The notes: generated by a model not told the origin, from the letters alone. Positions 1-8,621 are shown, counted from the stretch's first letter. The stretch is DNA of 64,000 nucleotides from Paenibacillus uliginis N3/975 (GCF_900177425.1 NZ_LT840184.1:264308-328307); one strand, 5' to 3'. Program-made: numbers and translations.

Positions 1-84
1 TTCATCCCATGCCTAAAGGCTAGGGCTTTTTCGGCTAGAATCTGTAAAATACGTTACCATAGTCAAAAATTAGGAGGCGTTACC

Positions 85-435
85 ATGTCTGAACATAATC
101 ATGTAGTGAAAAAAGATGGCGAACTGGATATGAGTAAGATGGATGACGCAATAAACCGGATTGACGATGGGGAGAAGGATCGGATATTAAATGATTTCGA
201 TTCTTTCAAATCGTATTTACACAAACGTATTCAACTTGCGCAAAGTATCGGCCTGAACGAGGAACAGCTGGCACAAGCTGCCGAGAAAGTGGCTGGATAT
301 TTGGCAGCGAACGAAGAGCCCCGCAACAGTGAGGAAAAGCTTTTGCAGGAGCTGTGGAAAGTTGGAACGCAGGAGGAGCAGCATAATCTGGCTCATCTGT
401 TACTGAAATTGGCTCAGGGTGGAACTGTACAATAA
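85..435 (+). CDS. DUF3243 family protein (YmfJ-like)
   Basis: This 116-residue acidic, soluble protein has no signal peptide or membrane segment. The region from about residue 35 to 110 (a DSFKSYLHKRI-type start, then an EEKLLQELWKVG stretch and a HNLAHLLLKLA end) looks like the small all-helical DUF3243 family typified by B. subtilis YmfJ. No biochemical role is known to me for that family. The first 30 residues are a charged extension. The start is the ATG seven bases after an AGGAGG ribosome site at 72-77. It is a single gene closed by a strong hairpin at 457-486. Family assignment is by eye. Confidence 0.75.
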   Translation: MSEHNHVVKKDGELDMSKMDDAINRIDDGEKDRILNDFDSFKSYLHKRIQLAQSIGLNEEQLAQAAEKVAGYLAANEEPRNSEEKLLQELWKVGTQEEQHNLAHLLLKLAQGGTVQ

Positions 436-456
436 TCCTCAGTATTGCCTAATCCT

Positions 457-486
457 TCTCCGGTTGAGACCGGAGAGGATTTTTTA
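457..486 (+). terminator. Rho-independent terminator after the DUF3243 gene
   Basis: An 8-bp perfect stem (TCTCCGGT / ACCGGAGA) with a TGAG loop is followed by GGATTTTTT. Confidence 0.85.
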
Positions 487-607
487 ATTCTTGTATCCTG
501 ATATTTGTTTTTAAGATATCGTTTTCGGTATGATAGTTAGCAAGAGATGATAAAGGTTCCCAAGTTTCCAAGTACAGGAGCCTTGTCCTCTAAACGAAGG
601 GGAGGGA

Positions 608-1093
608 ATGGATTTGACTCTTTACGAATTGAACGCATCAAATTCGGCAGGACGCGATGTATCTTTGGAGGATTACAAAGGTAAGGTTCTGCTTATTGCT
701 AATACAGCCAGTAAATGCGGACTCACACCGCAATATGGAGAGCTTCAGAAATTGTACGATCAGTACCGCGATCAAGGCCTTGAGATTCTTGGGTTTCCGT
801 GCAATCAGTTTGGTGGACAAGAGCCTGGTACGAGTGAAGAGGCAGCTTCGTTCTGCCAGCTGAATTATGGTGTAACATTCCCGGTATTCGCCAAAGTGGA
901 CGTGAATGGTGAACAAGCCCATCCGCTGTTCCGGCATTTGAAAAATGAGCAGCCGAGTGACACACCCGATGGTGAAATCGTATGGAATTTTACGAAATTT
1001 CTGGTGGACCGTAATGGGAAAGTAGTTCAGCGCTTTGAACCGAAAGAATCGCCTGAAGTGATGAAAGAAGCGATCGAGACACTGCTTGGGTAA
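608..1093 (+). CDS. bsaA: Glutathione peroxidase family thiol peroxidase (BsaA-like)
   Basis: The 161-residue protein has the full length of the bacterial glutathione peroxidase family. It carries the ANTASKCGLTPQY active-site motif with a cysteine (C37), not selenocysteine, then the FPCNQFGGQEPG motif (the usual resolving-cysteine and Gln region) and a WNFTKFLVDRNG motif near residues 126-137. Family members reduce hydrogen peroxide and organic hydroperoxides. In Bacillota the electron donor is normally thioredoxin or bacillithiol rather than glutathione, which is inference here. The ATG follows a GGGGAGGG ribosome site. A possible sigma-A promoter (TTGTTT at 505, TATGAT at 529, 18-bp spacer) lies upstream. 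It is monocistronic, with a terminator at 1134-1177. Confidence 0.92.
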   Translation: MDLTLYELNASNSAGRDVSLEDYKGKVLLIANTASKCGLTPQYGELQKLYDQYRDQGLEILGFPCNQFGGQEPGTSEEAASFCQLNYGVTFPVFAKVDVNGEQAHPLFRHLKNEQPSDTPDGEIVWNFTKFLVDRNGKVVQRFEPKESPEVMKEAIETLLG

Positions 1094-1133
1094 GAACTAG
1101 CTGCGTATGCTTGCTGCACATCATTAATACAAG

Positions 1134-1177
1134 AACCACCGGAACAGGCCTTGCAGCCTGTATCCGGTGGTTTTTTT
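1134..1177 (+). terminator. Terminator after the glutathione peroxidase gene
   Basis: A 10-bp stem AACCACCGGA / TCCGGTGGTT encloses a smaller internal hairpin and is followed by seven T. Confidence 0.9.
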
Positions 1178-1272
1178 GCTGACCAGAGAGCAGTATGCGA
1201 GTGGAGTCAAATCGGGCAATGCATGAGGTTCCGTTATATCCAATATTACCCTATTTATTGTCAAGACGTCAC

Positions 1273-1291
1273 TTCACATATAGTATGTGAA
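1273..1291. promoter_or_regulatory. Distal operator-like inverted repeat upstream of nox
   Basis: TTCACATA-TAG-TATGTGAA is a perfect 8-bp inverted repeat with a 3-bp spacer, centred near -80 of the predicted nox start point. It shares the TGTGAA half-site with the two proximal operators. It may be an auxiliary Rex or Fnr/Crp-family site. The 1094-1460 gap holds only the upstream terminator and these regulatory elements. Confidence 0.5.
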
Positions 1292-1326
1292 ATTGTGAAC
1301 AAAGTATGACGATTGCGACATACCTA

Positions 1327-1355
1327 TTGCAATGTGAAATAAATCACACTAGAAT
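1327..1355 (+). promoter_or_regulatory. nox promoter with a Rex/Fnr-type operator filling its spacer
   Basis: TTGCAA (1327-1332) and TAGAAT (1350-1355) are 17 bp apart. The spacer is occupied by TGTGA-AATAAA-TCACA (1333-1348), a perfect palindrome matching the TGTGAA...TTCACA core of Bacillota Rex operators and also the TGTGA-N6-TCACA Fnr consensus. Its position between -35 and -10 indicates repression, which favours Rex, the NADH/NAD+ sensor. Confidence 0.65.
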
Positions 1356-1368
1356 AAAGGCTAATCAA

Positions 1369-1386
1369 AGGTGAAATAATTCACAA
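1369..1386. promoter_or_regulatory. Second Rex-type operator just downstream of the nox start point
   Basis: GTGAA-ATAA-TTCAC at 1371-1384, extended by AA, matches the Rex consensus TTGTGAAATAATTCACAA at 16 of 18 positions. It sits about +10 relative to the predicted start point, a position suited to repression. Confidence 0.65.
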
Positions 1387-1460
1387 GAGATCAAGCATGA
1401 TTCTGTACCAAACAGACCATCTTAAACAAATAAAGATATATTCTGAGGAGGAACCTACCC

Positions 1461-2822
1461 ATGAAAGTAGCAGTTATCGGATGTACACATGCCGGAACGG
1501 CAGCCATTGTCAACACAGCCAAGCTTTATCCTGATGCCGAAATTACCGTTTATGAGCGAAATGATAATATTTCCTTTTTGTCTTGTGGTATTGCGCTTTA
1601 TGTAGGAGGCGTCGTTAAAGATCCGGATGGATTGTTCTACTCTTCGCCGGAGAAACTAGATGAGCTTGGTGTGAACACCAAGATGCTTCATGAAGTTCTT
1701 TCCGTGGACACCGATTCCAAGACCATGAAGGTCCGAAATATGACGACAGATGAAAGCTTTGAGGACTCTTTTGACAAACTAATTGTTACGACCGGTTCCT
1801 GGCCGATTGTCCCTAAACTGGATGGAATTGATCTTGATAATATATTGCTCTGTAAAAACTACAACCATTCCAATACCATTATTGAAAAAGCGAAGGATGC
1901 CAAGCATATTACCGTGGTGGGTGCAGGCTACATCGGTGTCGAGCTTGTAGAAGCCTTCCAGATGAACGGCAAACAAGTAACGCTGATTGACAGTGAGGAA
2001 CGAATTCTCAATAAATATTTGGACCCTGAATTCAGCGGGAAAATTGAGGAATCCTTCCGGGACAAAGGCATTGAGATGGCGTTGAATCAGACCGTACAAT
2101 CGTTTCAGGGACAAGATGGAAAGGTCAACCGTGTCATTACGGATAAAGGAGAAATTCAAACGGATCTGGTTATTCTCTGCATCGGCTTTCGTCCGAACAC
2201 GGAGCTGCTGAAGGGTCAGGTCGATATGCTCCCGAATGGAGCGATTATTGTAGACAAATATATGCAGACTAGTAAAAAGGATATTTTTGCCGCTGGGGAC
2301 AGCTGTTCCGTGCATTATAATCCGACAGGAAAAACGGCCTATATCCCTCTTGCGACGAATGCCGTACGGATGGGTACTCTGGTAGCGCGAAACCTTGTGG
2401 CTCCGACGACAGAATACATGGGAACTCAGGGAACCTCTGGTTTGAAAATATACGAACTCAATATTGGTTCCACAGGATTGACCGAAGGGGCTTGTGCAGC
2501 GGAGAAAATGAATGTGGACACCGTCACGATTACCGATCATTACCGTCCGGAATTTATGCCGACGTTCCAATCAGTAACGCTGAAGGTCGTCTTTGAAAAA
2601 GACAGCCGCCGGATGTTGGGTGCACAGATTATTTCTGAAGTGGATTTAACCCAGTCCATAAACACCCTTTCAGTATGTATCCAAAACGGGATGACGATCG
2701 ATCAGCTTGCATTCATCGATTTCTTCTTCCAGCCGCATTACAACAAGCCTTGGAACTTCCTGAATACTGTAGGACTCGCGGCATTGCCTGAGGTAAATGC
2801 GAAACAGCCGGTTCACGCATAA
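1461..2822 (+). CDS. nox: NADH oxidase (FAD-dependent, water-forming type)
   Basis: The 453-residue flavoprotein belongs to the pyridine nucleotide-disulfide reductase class. It shows an N-terminal FAD-binding VIGCTHAGTAA motif, the single redox cysteine at C42 in the SFLSCGIALYVGG motif typical of NADH oxidase and peroxidase, an NAD-binding VVGAGYIGVELVEAF motif near 151-165, and a second FAD motif DIFAAGDSC near 274-282. The enzyme oxidises NADH with O2 through a Cys-sulfenic acid cycle, normally to water. The ATG follows a GAGGAGG site. The tandem TGTGAA operators upstream predict induction when NADH/NAD+ rises. It is monocistronic with a terminator at 2864-2890. CoA-disulfide reductase is an alternative within the same family. 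Confidence 0.88.
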   Translation: MKVAVIGCTHAGTAAIVNTAKLYPDAEITVYERNDNISFLSCGIALYVGGVVKDPDGLFYSSPEKLDELGVNTKMLHEVLSVDTDSKTMKVRNMTTDESFEDSFDKLIVTTGSWPIVPKLDGIDLDNILLCKNYNHSNTIIEKAKDAKHITVVGAGYIGVELVEAFQMNGKQVTLIDSEERILNKYLDPEFSGKIEESFRDKGIEMALNQTVQSFQGQDGKVNRVITDKGEIQTDLVILCIGFRPNTELLKGQVDMLPNGAIIVDKYMQTSKKDIFAAGDSCSVHYNPTGKTAYIPLATNAVRMGTLVARNLVAPTTEYMGTQGTSGLKIYELNIGSTGLTEGACAAEKMNVDTVTITDHYRPEFMPTFQSVTLKVVFEKDSRRMLGAQIISEVDLTQSINTLSVCIQNGMTIDQLAFIDFFFQPHYNKPWNFLNTVGLAALPEVNAKQPVHA

Positions 2823-2863
2823 GCATGTTGAAGCAATAGAATATTTCTGTTTTCGTTTGATGG

Positions 2864-2890
2864 AGCCTCCCTGCAAGGGGGGCTTTTTTG
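2864..2890 (+). terminator. Terminator after nox
   Basis: AGCCTCCCT-GCA-AGGGGGGCT pairs with one wobble and is followed by six T. Confidence 0.8.
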
Positions 2891-2976
2891 TATAATTGGC
2901 AGGATTATGGAAGTTTATGGCGAATTAATCCATGTTAGAGAAGAGAACAGAATTTGAATATGGAGGATGAGAGACG

Positions 2977-3591
2977 ATGACTACCCGTAAAATAGTGATC
3001 TTAACTGTAGCATTTTGCGGTCTGCTGCTGACCGCTGCATGCACCAATGATAAAGAACAATTTACGGAGACACTCACAACCACAGTAGTACAGAATCAGG
3101 GGACAGAGGCTGGAAGTGAATTGGAAAGCAAGCCGGAAAGTGAGGCGGTAGAGAAGGTGGAGGACTCTGAGGAGGCTTCCAAGGAGACGGTTGCTAGGGC
3201 GCCTTCGGATCAACCTGCAAAGATCGGAGAAGCGCTTAATTATCACGGTATGATCGTCGCCGTTCATTCCGTCAGGGAATCGAATGGCGATGATTACCTG
3301 AAGCCTCAGGAAGGTAACGTTCTGAAAGTTCTTGATATAAGCGTGGAGAACACGGGAGATGAGGAACTGGTCGTTTCCTCGGCTCTTTCGTTCAGTTTGT
3401 CTGATGACAGCGGAGAGATGTATATGCCTGTTGTCACTTCCGATATTAAGCAAAGCTTGGACGGCAAGCTCGCCCCGGGTGAGAAACTGCAGGGAGAGAT
3501 CCCATATGAGGTAAGTAAGGAGGTCAAGGGTCTAAAGCTGACATATATGATTCCGTTAAAGGATGGAGAAGCGGTGTGGACCATTGAATAA
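2977..3591 (+). CDS. Lipoprotein with a DUF4352 domain
   Basis: The 204-residue protein has a lipoprotein signal (hydrophobic stretch at residues 5-20, lipobox LTAAC with C22). A charged Glu/Ser-rich linker runs from about 25 to 75. A beta-rich C-terminal domain follows, with YHGMIVAVHSVRESNGD, KVLDISVENTGDEEL and KLAPGEKLQGEIPYEV segments. This is the usual look of DUF4352, an immunoglobulin-like extracytoplasmic domain in Bacillota lipoproteins. Function is unknown. It should be anchored on the outer face of the membrane. The ATG follows a GGAGGATGAG site. It stands alone, with a hairpin at 3635-3660 downstream. Confidence 0.8.
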   Translation: MTTRKIVILTVAFCGLLLTAACTNDKEQFTETLTTTVVQNQGTEAGSELESKPESEAVEKVEDSEEASKETVARAPSDQPAKIGEALNYHGMIVAVHSVRESNGDDYLKPQEGNVLKVLDISVENTGDEELVVSSALSFSLSDDSGEMYMPVVTSDIKQSLDGKLAPGEKLQGEIPYEVSKEVKGLKLTYMIPLKDGEAVWTIE

Positions 3592-3634
3592 GATGACTTT
3601 TCTATGTGGATGATATGATTATGGAAGGTTGGAT

Positions 3635-3660
3635 AAGGATGCCGGAAAGCCGGCATCCTT
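3635..3660 (+). terminator. Terminator-like hairpin after the DUF4352 lipoprotein gene
   Basis: An 11-bp perfect stem AAGGATGCCGG / CCGGCATCCTT has an AAAG loop. The T-run after it is weak (ATTCTG), so termination is probable rather than certain. Confidence 0.65.
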
Positions 3661-3722
3661 ATTCTGAATAAAGCTGCTAGAAGGCTTGTCACTTTACATT
3701 GGAAGACATATCGAATAAAATT

Positions 3723-3740
3723 AAACCGTATAGTCGGTTT
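3723..3740. promoter_or_regulatory. TetR operator upstream of the regulator gene
   Basis: AAACCGTA-TA-GTCGGTTT is an 18-bp near-palindrome identical in size and arms (two differences) to the operator in front of the MFS gene at 4483-4500. It lies about 50 bp before the TTG start at 3792, consistent with autoregulation. Confidence 0.7.
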
Positions 3741-3791
3741 TTTGTTGAATACATAAAAGAACCAACTGTTATCTGTAAGGGAGGGTTTGCA

Positions 3792-4388
3792 TTGACTACC
3801 GATAAAGCACTCAGAAAACGCGACCTGATCCTCGACAAAGCGAAGGAACTGTTTATCCAGCGCGGATATGCTGCTACCTCTATGGATGATCTGGTCCATT
3901 ACATTGGTGTCAGTAAAGGAAGCATCTATTACCACTTTAAAAGCAAAGAAGAGCTCTTTCTTCAGCTTCTCGCTCGGCAGAACCGGGAGTGGATGGATGC
4001 TTGGACAGAGAAACAAAGCAGTTTTACGAGCTTTGAGGAGAAATTATACGGTATTGCGGAACATATGGTGGATGACTTCCAGAACCCACTCGCAAAGGTG
4101 GGAGAGGAATTTTATATCAGCAATCCGGATAATAAGAGTCTGTTGGATCAGATTCTTACCATTGTGCTAGGACCACGGAAGCTGTATCGTGAAATTTTTC
4201 TGGAGGGTGCTAAAGAGGGATTTTTGCCAGAAAATGATGTTGATGAAATTTCAGTTATTTTTGCATCGATGCTGGACGGACTTTCCACTTCTCTATATGA
4301 ACGCTCTACTGAAGAATTGCGTTTATTGTACCGTAAAGGTGTCGGTTACTTTCTGCACGGGGTGATGGGGGCGAAAAGTGTTCAATAG
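3792..4388 (+). CDS. TetR/AcrR family repressor of the adjacent MFS pump
   Basis: I place the start at the TTG at 3792, six bases after a GGAGGG site. The upstream in-frame ATG at 3699 has no ribosome site and its reading would run through the operator. The resulting 198-residue protein has a classic TetR helix-turn-helix in the first 50 residues (ATSMDDLVHYIGVSKGSIYYHFKSKEELF) and an effector-binding helical C-terminus of normal length. The next gene is a drug-type MFS exporter. Both genes carry the same palindromic operator, so the protein probably represses itself and the exporter until an inducer binds. Confidence 0.85.
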   Translation: MTTDKALRKRDLILDKAKELFIQRGYAATSMDDLVHYIGVSKGSIYYHFKSKEELFLQLLARQNREWMDAWTEKQSSFTSFEEKLYGIAEHMVDDFQNPLAKVGEEFYISNPDNKSLLDQILTIVLGPRKLYREIFLEGAKEGFLPENDVDEISVIFASMLDGLSTSLYERSTEELRLLYRKGVGYFLHGVMGAKSVQ

Positions 4389-4482
4389 CTAAACCAGCTA
4401 TAGTCTCTAATTGTTTAAGTGTAATTGTCGCGGACAGTATCCGGCTTAAACGAGCGGGTATACTGTTTCGTCGATTTAATAT

Positions 4483-4500
4483 AAACCGACCAGTCGGTTT
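4483..4500. promoter_or_regulatory. TetR operator upstream of the MFS gene
   Basis: AAACCGAC-CA-GTCGGTTT is a perfect 8-bp inverted repeat with a 2-bp centre. It lies 25 bp before the MFS start codon and matches the copy at 3723-3740. Confidence 0.8.
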
Positions 4501-4524
4501 AATCTATTATAGGGGGAAATGTCT

Positions 4525-5760
4525 ATGAAACATCTAATTACGAACCGTTCGTTTGTTCTTCTGATGATGTCCGACCTTTTACAAAATGTCGGCATCTGGA
4601 TTCGTAACATGGCTTTGCTGTACTTTATTATGGAGAAAAGCGGGAATAGTCCGGTTGCGGTATCTCTGTTGACCGTGATCCAATATGCTCCAATATTCAT
4701 CTTTTCAATTATAGGAGGCGTTCTGGCGGATCGTTGGCGTCCCAAGCGAACGATGCTTTGGGGGGATATACTCAGCTTTCTGTCCATACTCCTCGTTTTG
4801 TTTGTCGTTATGGCGGGATATTGGCAGGCCGTCTTTGGTGTAACGCTCATATCAGCGGTGGTGTCCCAATTCTCGCAGCCCTCTTCAATGAAAATAATTA
4901 AACGCTGTTTACCGGATGAACACGTTCCGGCCGCAACGGCGCTGTTACAGACGATGATGTCTCTCTTTATTATTGCGGGGCCGATTGTAGGGACAACGAT
5001 CTACCAGACTTTCGGGCTGGAGGCATCGCTCATCAGTTTGCTTGCGGTATTCGGTGTGTCGGCGATTCTAATCAGTTTCATTCCGTCTTCGATCGACGAT
5101 TCAACAGGTGTGGAGGCGTCATCCGATAGCTCGTTTATGAAAGAGCTCCGTGAAGGATTCTCCTATATCAGAACGAGCCAGCTGATTAAAACGATGCTTG
5201 TTGTTTATGTCATCCTGGCACTGGGTTCTGGATTAATTCAGCCGCTTGATATTTTTGTCATTACGGAACGGCTTCACCTGGATATGACAAGCGTACAGTG
5301 GTTCACAGCGTTAGAAGGCTTTGGCATGCTCATCGGCGGTGTCATCGCTGCAGTTATCGCCGGGAAGTTGAAAGGTTCTGTTTTGTTGTTCAGCGGACTT
5401 GCCTTTCTGGGTATATCCACTTTTGTTGAGGTACTGTCCATATGGCCGGGCCTGACCGGAACGATGCGTTTCCTGACAGGCTTGCTTCTGGCGATGGCCC
5501 AGACAGCCTTGATGGCCGTTATGATTCGGCAGGTGGATGAGAAATTTGTAGGAAGGTTAAATGGGCTCATGACTCCGGTCTTTACCGCCATGTTACTGAT
5601 TGGGTCGGGAAGCACAGGCATGTTCATGGCTTCCACCTCCATCGTCGTTGTATATTTCACGGCAGGTATTCTGTTTTTACTCGCTTCCGTAGTCAGCCTG
5701 AGACTTCCTTTCTCAGTTGAGCCGGCATCATCTATGCAAGATGTGGCTAAGGAGGTGTAA
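4525..5760 (+). CDS. MFS drug-type exporter
   Basis: A 411-residue integral membrane protein with about twelve hydrophobic segments. The loop-2 motif GGVLADRWRPKRTMLWGD near residues 60-78 is the MFS signature of the DHA3/EntS-like group of exporters (macrolide or siderophore-type). I prefer the ATG at 4525, eight bases after AGGGGG, to the ATG at 4519, which is only two bases away. The gene follows its TetR regulator in the same direction and has its own operator at 4483-4500. Substrate is unknown. A terminator shared with the convergent permease gene lies at 5785-5833. Confidence 0.85.
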   Translation: MKHLITNRSFVLLMMSDLLQNVGIWIRNMALLYFIMEKSGNSPVAVSLLTVIQYAPIFIFSIIGGVLADRWRPKRTMLWGDILSFLSILLVLFVVMAGYWQAVFGVTLISAVVSQFSQPSSMKIIKRCLPDEHVPAATALLQTMMSLFIIAGPIVGTTIYQTFGLEASLISLLAVFGVSAILISFIPSSIDDSTGVEASSDSSFMKELREGFSYIRTSQLIKTMLVVYVILALGSGLIQPLDIFVITERLHLDMTSVQWFTALEGFGMLIGGVIAAVIAGKLKGSVLLFSGLAFLGISTFVEVLSIWPGLTGTMRFLTGLLLAMAQTALMAVMIRQVDEKFVGRLNGLMTPVFTAMLLIGSGSTGMFMASTSIVVVYFTAGILFLLASVVSLRLPFSVEPASSMQDVAKEV

Positions 5761-5784
5761 GGATACAGCACTAAAACACAGTAT

Positions 5785-5833
5785 AAAGGGACCATCTTCA
5801 AGGCACTAAGTGTGCTTGGGATGGTCCCTTTTA
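5785..5833. terminator. Bidirectional terminator between the MFS and amino-acid permease genes
   Basis: A 12-bp stem AAAGGGACCATC / GATGGTCCCTTT carries A and T runs on the two sides, so it can serve both convergent genes. Confidence 0.85.
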
Positions 5834-5850
5834 TATAGAAGGAAGAAATC

Positions 5851-7260
5851 TTATTCAGACGGTTCATCTTTACCAAGTCTGCTATTCCGGTATCCGTAAG
5901 CGGCGTAAATGATTATCCCGATCACGAGCCATACAATAAAGCCGATCCAGGTGATACGCTGCAGCGTAGTCAGCAAGTATACACAGCTGATGATTGCAAT
6001 CAACGGAAGCCACGGTACAAAGGGCACGCGGAATGTGCGTTTCAGGTCCGGATGGGTTTTGCGCAGCACGATAATCCCGAGCGATACGGAGATGAAGGCG
6101 AACAACGTTCCGATGCTTGCGAGATCGGCCAGATTACCAAGGGGAACGAGGCCGGAGAACAGTGCGACCCCAATACCGGTTACCCAAGTGCTGAATTGCG
6201 GCGATTTTGATTTGGGATGAACGGAGCTCATTTTTTTCGGCAGCAGTCCATCCCGGCCCAGTGAATACAGCAGTCTGGATTGCCCGAACATAACTCCCAT
6301 AAGCACCGTTGTCAGACCAGCGATGGCCCCAAGCGATATAAAGTACGACATCCAGTCCTGCTGGATATACAGCAGTGCAAAAGCGACTGGGTCTTTCACG
6401 TTCAACAGGTCATACGGAACGAGACCCGTCAGAACAGCGGTAACAGCTACATATAGAACGGATACGATGGCGAGCGATCCGAGAATGCCGATCGGAAGGT
6501 TCTTCTGCGGCTGTTTCACTTCTTCCGCTGCTGTTGCAATGACGTCGAATCCGATATACGCCAAGAAAGCGATGGCTGCACCGGTCATAACCCCTCCGAA
6601 TCCGAAGGGCATGAAGGGAGTCCAGTTATCCGGTTCGACATAGAACACACCGACTCCGATAAACAATAGGATGACGCCCACCTTGAGATACACCATAAAC
6701 GTGTTTAGACGGGTAGATTCCTTGGCACCGCGGGAAATGACCCAAGCGACAACCAAAGCGATGAAAATGGCTGGAACGTCAACGTAAGTGCCCTCGGCAG
6801 GGTTAAAAGCGCTGCTGATCGCGGTCGGCAGATGAATGCCGAATCCCGCCAGTACGCTCTGAACGTAACCGGACCAGCTGCTGGAGACGAGTGCACTGGC
6901 AAAGCCATACTCCAGAACAAGATCCCAGCCCAAAATCCAGGCGAATCCTTCTCCGAAAGTAGAATAACTGTAGGTATAGGCGCTTCCTGATACGGGTACT
7001 GTTGAAGCGAATTCCGCATAGCACAGCGCGCAGAAGGCACAGATAATGCCGGCCAACAGGAACGAGAGAATTAGTCCCGGTCCCGCATGGGTAGCCGCTG
7101 TTACCCCTGTTAATACAAAAATTCCTGTCCCCACAATAGAGCCGACGCCAAGGACGATGAGGTCCAGTGCGCCCAGCTGTTTTTTCAAAGAGGAACGAAC
7201 CTCACCGCCATGCAGAATAGGGATTGGTTTTTTGCGAAGCAGATTTTGTTTCAAGCTCAT
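5851..7260 (-). CDS. APC-family amino acid permease (YfnA/CAT-like)
   Basis: The 469-residue protein has twelve predicted membrane segments. It starts with a cytoplasmic tail and the LGALDLIVLGVGSIVGTGIF motif, the conserved first helix of APC transporters with the glycine-rich substrate-binding break. The GAAIAFLAYIGFDVIATAAEE segment in the middle is typical of the CAT subfamily (GXGXG and AAEE motifs). It most resembles B. subtilis YfnA and relatives, proton-coupled amino acid importers. The exact amino acid is not predictable. The ATG follows a TAGGAG site on the minus strand. It is monocistronic. Confidence 0.88.
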   Translation of the reverse strand: MSLKQNLLRKKPIPILHGGEVRSSLKKQLGALDLIVLGVGSIVGTGIFVLTGVTAATHAGPGLILSFLLAGIICAFCALCYAEFASTVPVSGSAYTYSYSTFGEGFAWILGWDLVLEYGFASALVSSSWSGYVQSVLAGFGIHLPTAISSAFNPAEGTYVDVPAIFIALVVAWVISRGAKESTRLNTFMVYLKVGVILLFIGVGVFYVEPDNWTPFMPFGFGGVMTGAAIAFLAYIGFDVIATAAEEVKQPQKNLPIGILGSLAIVSVLYVAVTAVLTGLVPYDLLNVKDPVAFALLYIQQDWMSYFISLGAIAGLTTVLMGVMFGQSRLLYSLGRDGLLPKKMSSVHPKSKSPQFSTWVTGIGVALFSGLVPLGNLADLASIGTLFAFISVSLGIIVLRKTHPDLKRTFRVPFVPWLPLIAIISCVYLLTTLQRITWIGFIVWLVIGIIIYAAYGYRNSRLGKDEPSE

Positions 7261-7398
7261 AAATGGAGTCTCCTAGATGTTATTTAGATAGATTTCCCGA
7301 TGTATGACCCATCCATTCAGTCATTATAGAGAAAAAATAAATCGAATTAAAGCCTTAAAGCGTTAACAGCGAAGAGGTAATGCTTTACAGTACACAAA

Positions 7399-7414
7399 CG
7401 TGACATAATTTACG
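7399..7414. promoter_or_regulatory. Weak palindrome upstream of the FNT channel
   Basis: CGTGA-CATAAT-TTACG has the arm size and spacing of the Fnr/Rex-type sites upstream of nox but with altered arm bases. It lies about 80 bp before the channel gene. The rest of 7261-7491 is AT-rich and shows no clear element. Confidence 0.25.
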
Positions 7415-7491
7415 TTCGAAAATTTTTACTTACGTTAAAATGAAATAAAATAGATAACTTTTAAGATAAATAGTACAAAGGGGATAGAGGG

Positions 7492-8337
7492 ATGGCATAC
7501 TATAAGCCGCAACAGATTGCGGAGATTACAGTGGAGAATGGGGTCAAAAAAGCACATAATCCACTTTTGACCGTATTGATTCTTGGCTTTTTGGCCGGAG
7601 CATTTATTGCGCTAGGTTATCTACTTAATATACGTGTAATTGCCGGTACACCTAAAGAGTTGGGCGGAATAGTCAGCTTAATCGGTGGAGCCGTGTTCCC
7701 GATCGGACTCATCTTAGTTTTGCTTGCCGGTGGGGAGCTGCTTACAGGCAATATGATGGCGATATCACTGGCTAAAGTGGCAAAGCGGATCACTTGGGGC
7801 GAAGCGCTTAAGAATCTGTCCCTCATCACCTTGAGCAATTTTGTGGGCGCGATATTTGTGGCTTACTTTTTCGGACATGTCGTTGGATTGACGAGCAGTG
7901 GTGTTTATCTAGACAAAATGGTGGATTTGGCGGGACATAAGCTGGATGACAGCTTCCTGCAGGCATTCATTTCCGGTATCGGTTGTAACTGGCTTGTAGC
8001 ATTAGCCGTATGGCTCTCCTACGGGTCTGACAATATGAGCGGCAAAATTCTCGGAATTTGGTTTCCGACCATGGCTTTTGTAGCAATCGGATTTCAGCAC
8101 GTGGTAGCTAATATGTTCCTAATTCCAGCAGCGATTTTTGAAGGCTATTTCAGCTGGGGAGAATACTTCATGAACTTTATTCCTGTCTGGCTTGGCAATA
8201 TGGTCGGAGGTGCGATATTCGTAGCATTGGCATACTGGGCTGTATACCTGAAGGATGGTAAACCGGCAGCGGTTGATCAGGGGCAAGCTCCGGCTAAAGC
8301 GGGCTATTCACCGGAATTGAAGAAGAAACACGCCTAA
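7492..8337 (+). CDS. Formate/nitrite transporter family channel (FocA/NirC/YwcJ type)
   Basis: The 281-residue membrane protein has the six-helix FNT fold. Visible marks are GGAVFPIGLILVLLAGGELLTGNMM near residues 66-90 (the conserved GxELxTGN omega-loop region), ISGIGCNWLVALAVWLSYG near 160-178 (the second half with the conserved CNWLV motif) and GFQHVVANMFLIPA near 200-213, which holds the central pore histidine. FNT channels are pentamers that move formate, nitrite, hydrosulfide or lactate. Formate is attractive because a formate-dehydrogenase-like molybdoenzyme is the next gene, but a terminator separates them. The ATG follows GGGGATAGAGGG. Confidence 0.9.
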   Translation: MAYYKPQQIAEITVENGVKKAHNPLLTVLILGFLAGAFIALGYLLNIRVIAGTPKELGGIVSLIGGAVFPIGLILVLLAGGELLTGNMMAISLAKVAKRITWGEALKNLSLITLSNFVGAIFVAYFFGHVVGLTSSGVYLDKMVDLAGHKLDDSFLQAFISGIGCNWLVALAVWLSYGSDNMSGKILGIWFPTMAFVAIGFQHVVANMFLIPAAIFEGYFSWGEYFMNFIPVWLGNMVGGAIFVALAYWAVYLKDGKPAAVDQGQAPAKAGYSPELKKKHA

Positions 8338-8360
8338 TTTATAAAAGCATATAAAAATAA

Positions 8361-8411
8361 ATTCGCCATGCCAGGTTTCGGGGGAAGAAACAAGGCATGG
8401 CGAATTTTTTT
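8361..8411 (+). terminator. Terminator after the FNT gene
   Basis: A 12-bp stem ATTCGCCATGCC / GGCATGGCGAAT is followed by a T-run. Confidence 0.9.
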
Positions 8412-8621
8412 GGGAGTAGTCCATGATACGGCAATAAGAGAAAGGGTCTGGTTCCTCTTACATGCTCTTGTTACGAACTTACCCAGCTGGCTGAAGGCTG
8501 AAACACATAAGAAGAAGGAATTTTAGAAAAAGTTTTAGAAATGTGTCTACTTTACGAAAAAGCCTTCTTCGTTTTAAGATAAAGTGATCAATGCAGCCAA
8601 GTTCAAGGGGGAGATAACGGA

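Noticed and set aside
7399..7414. Firm Rex or Fnr operator in front of the FNT channel
   Set aside because: The arms differ from the consensus at key bases, so it is listed only as a weak palindrome.
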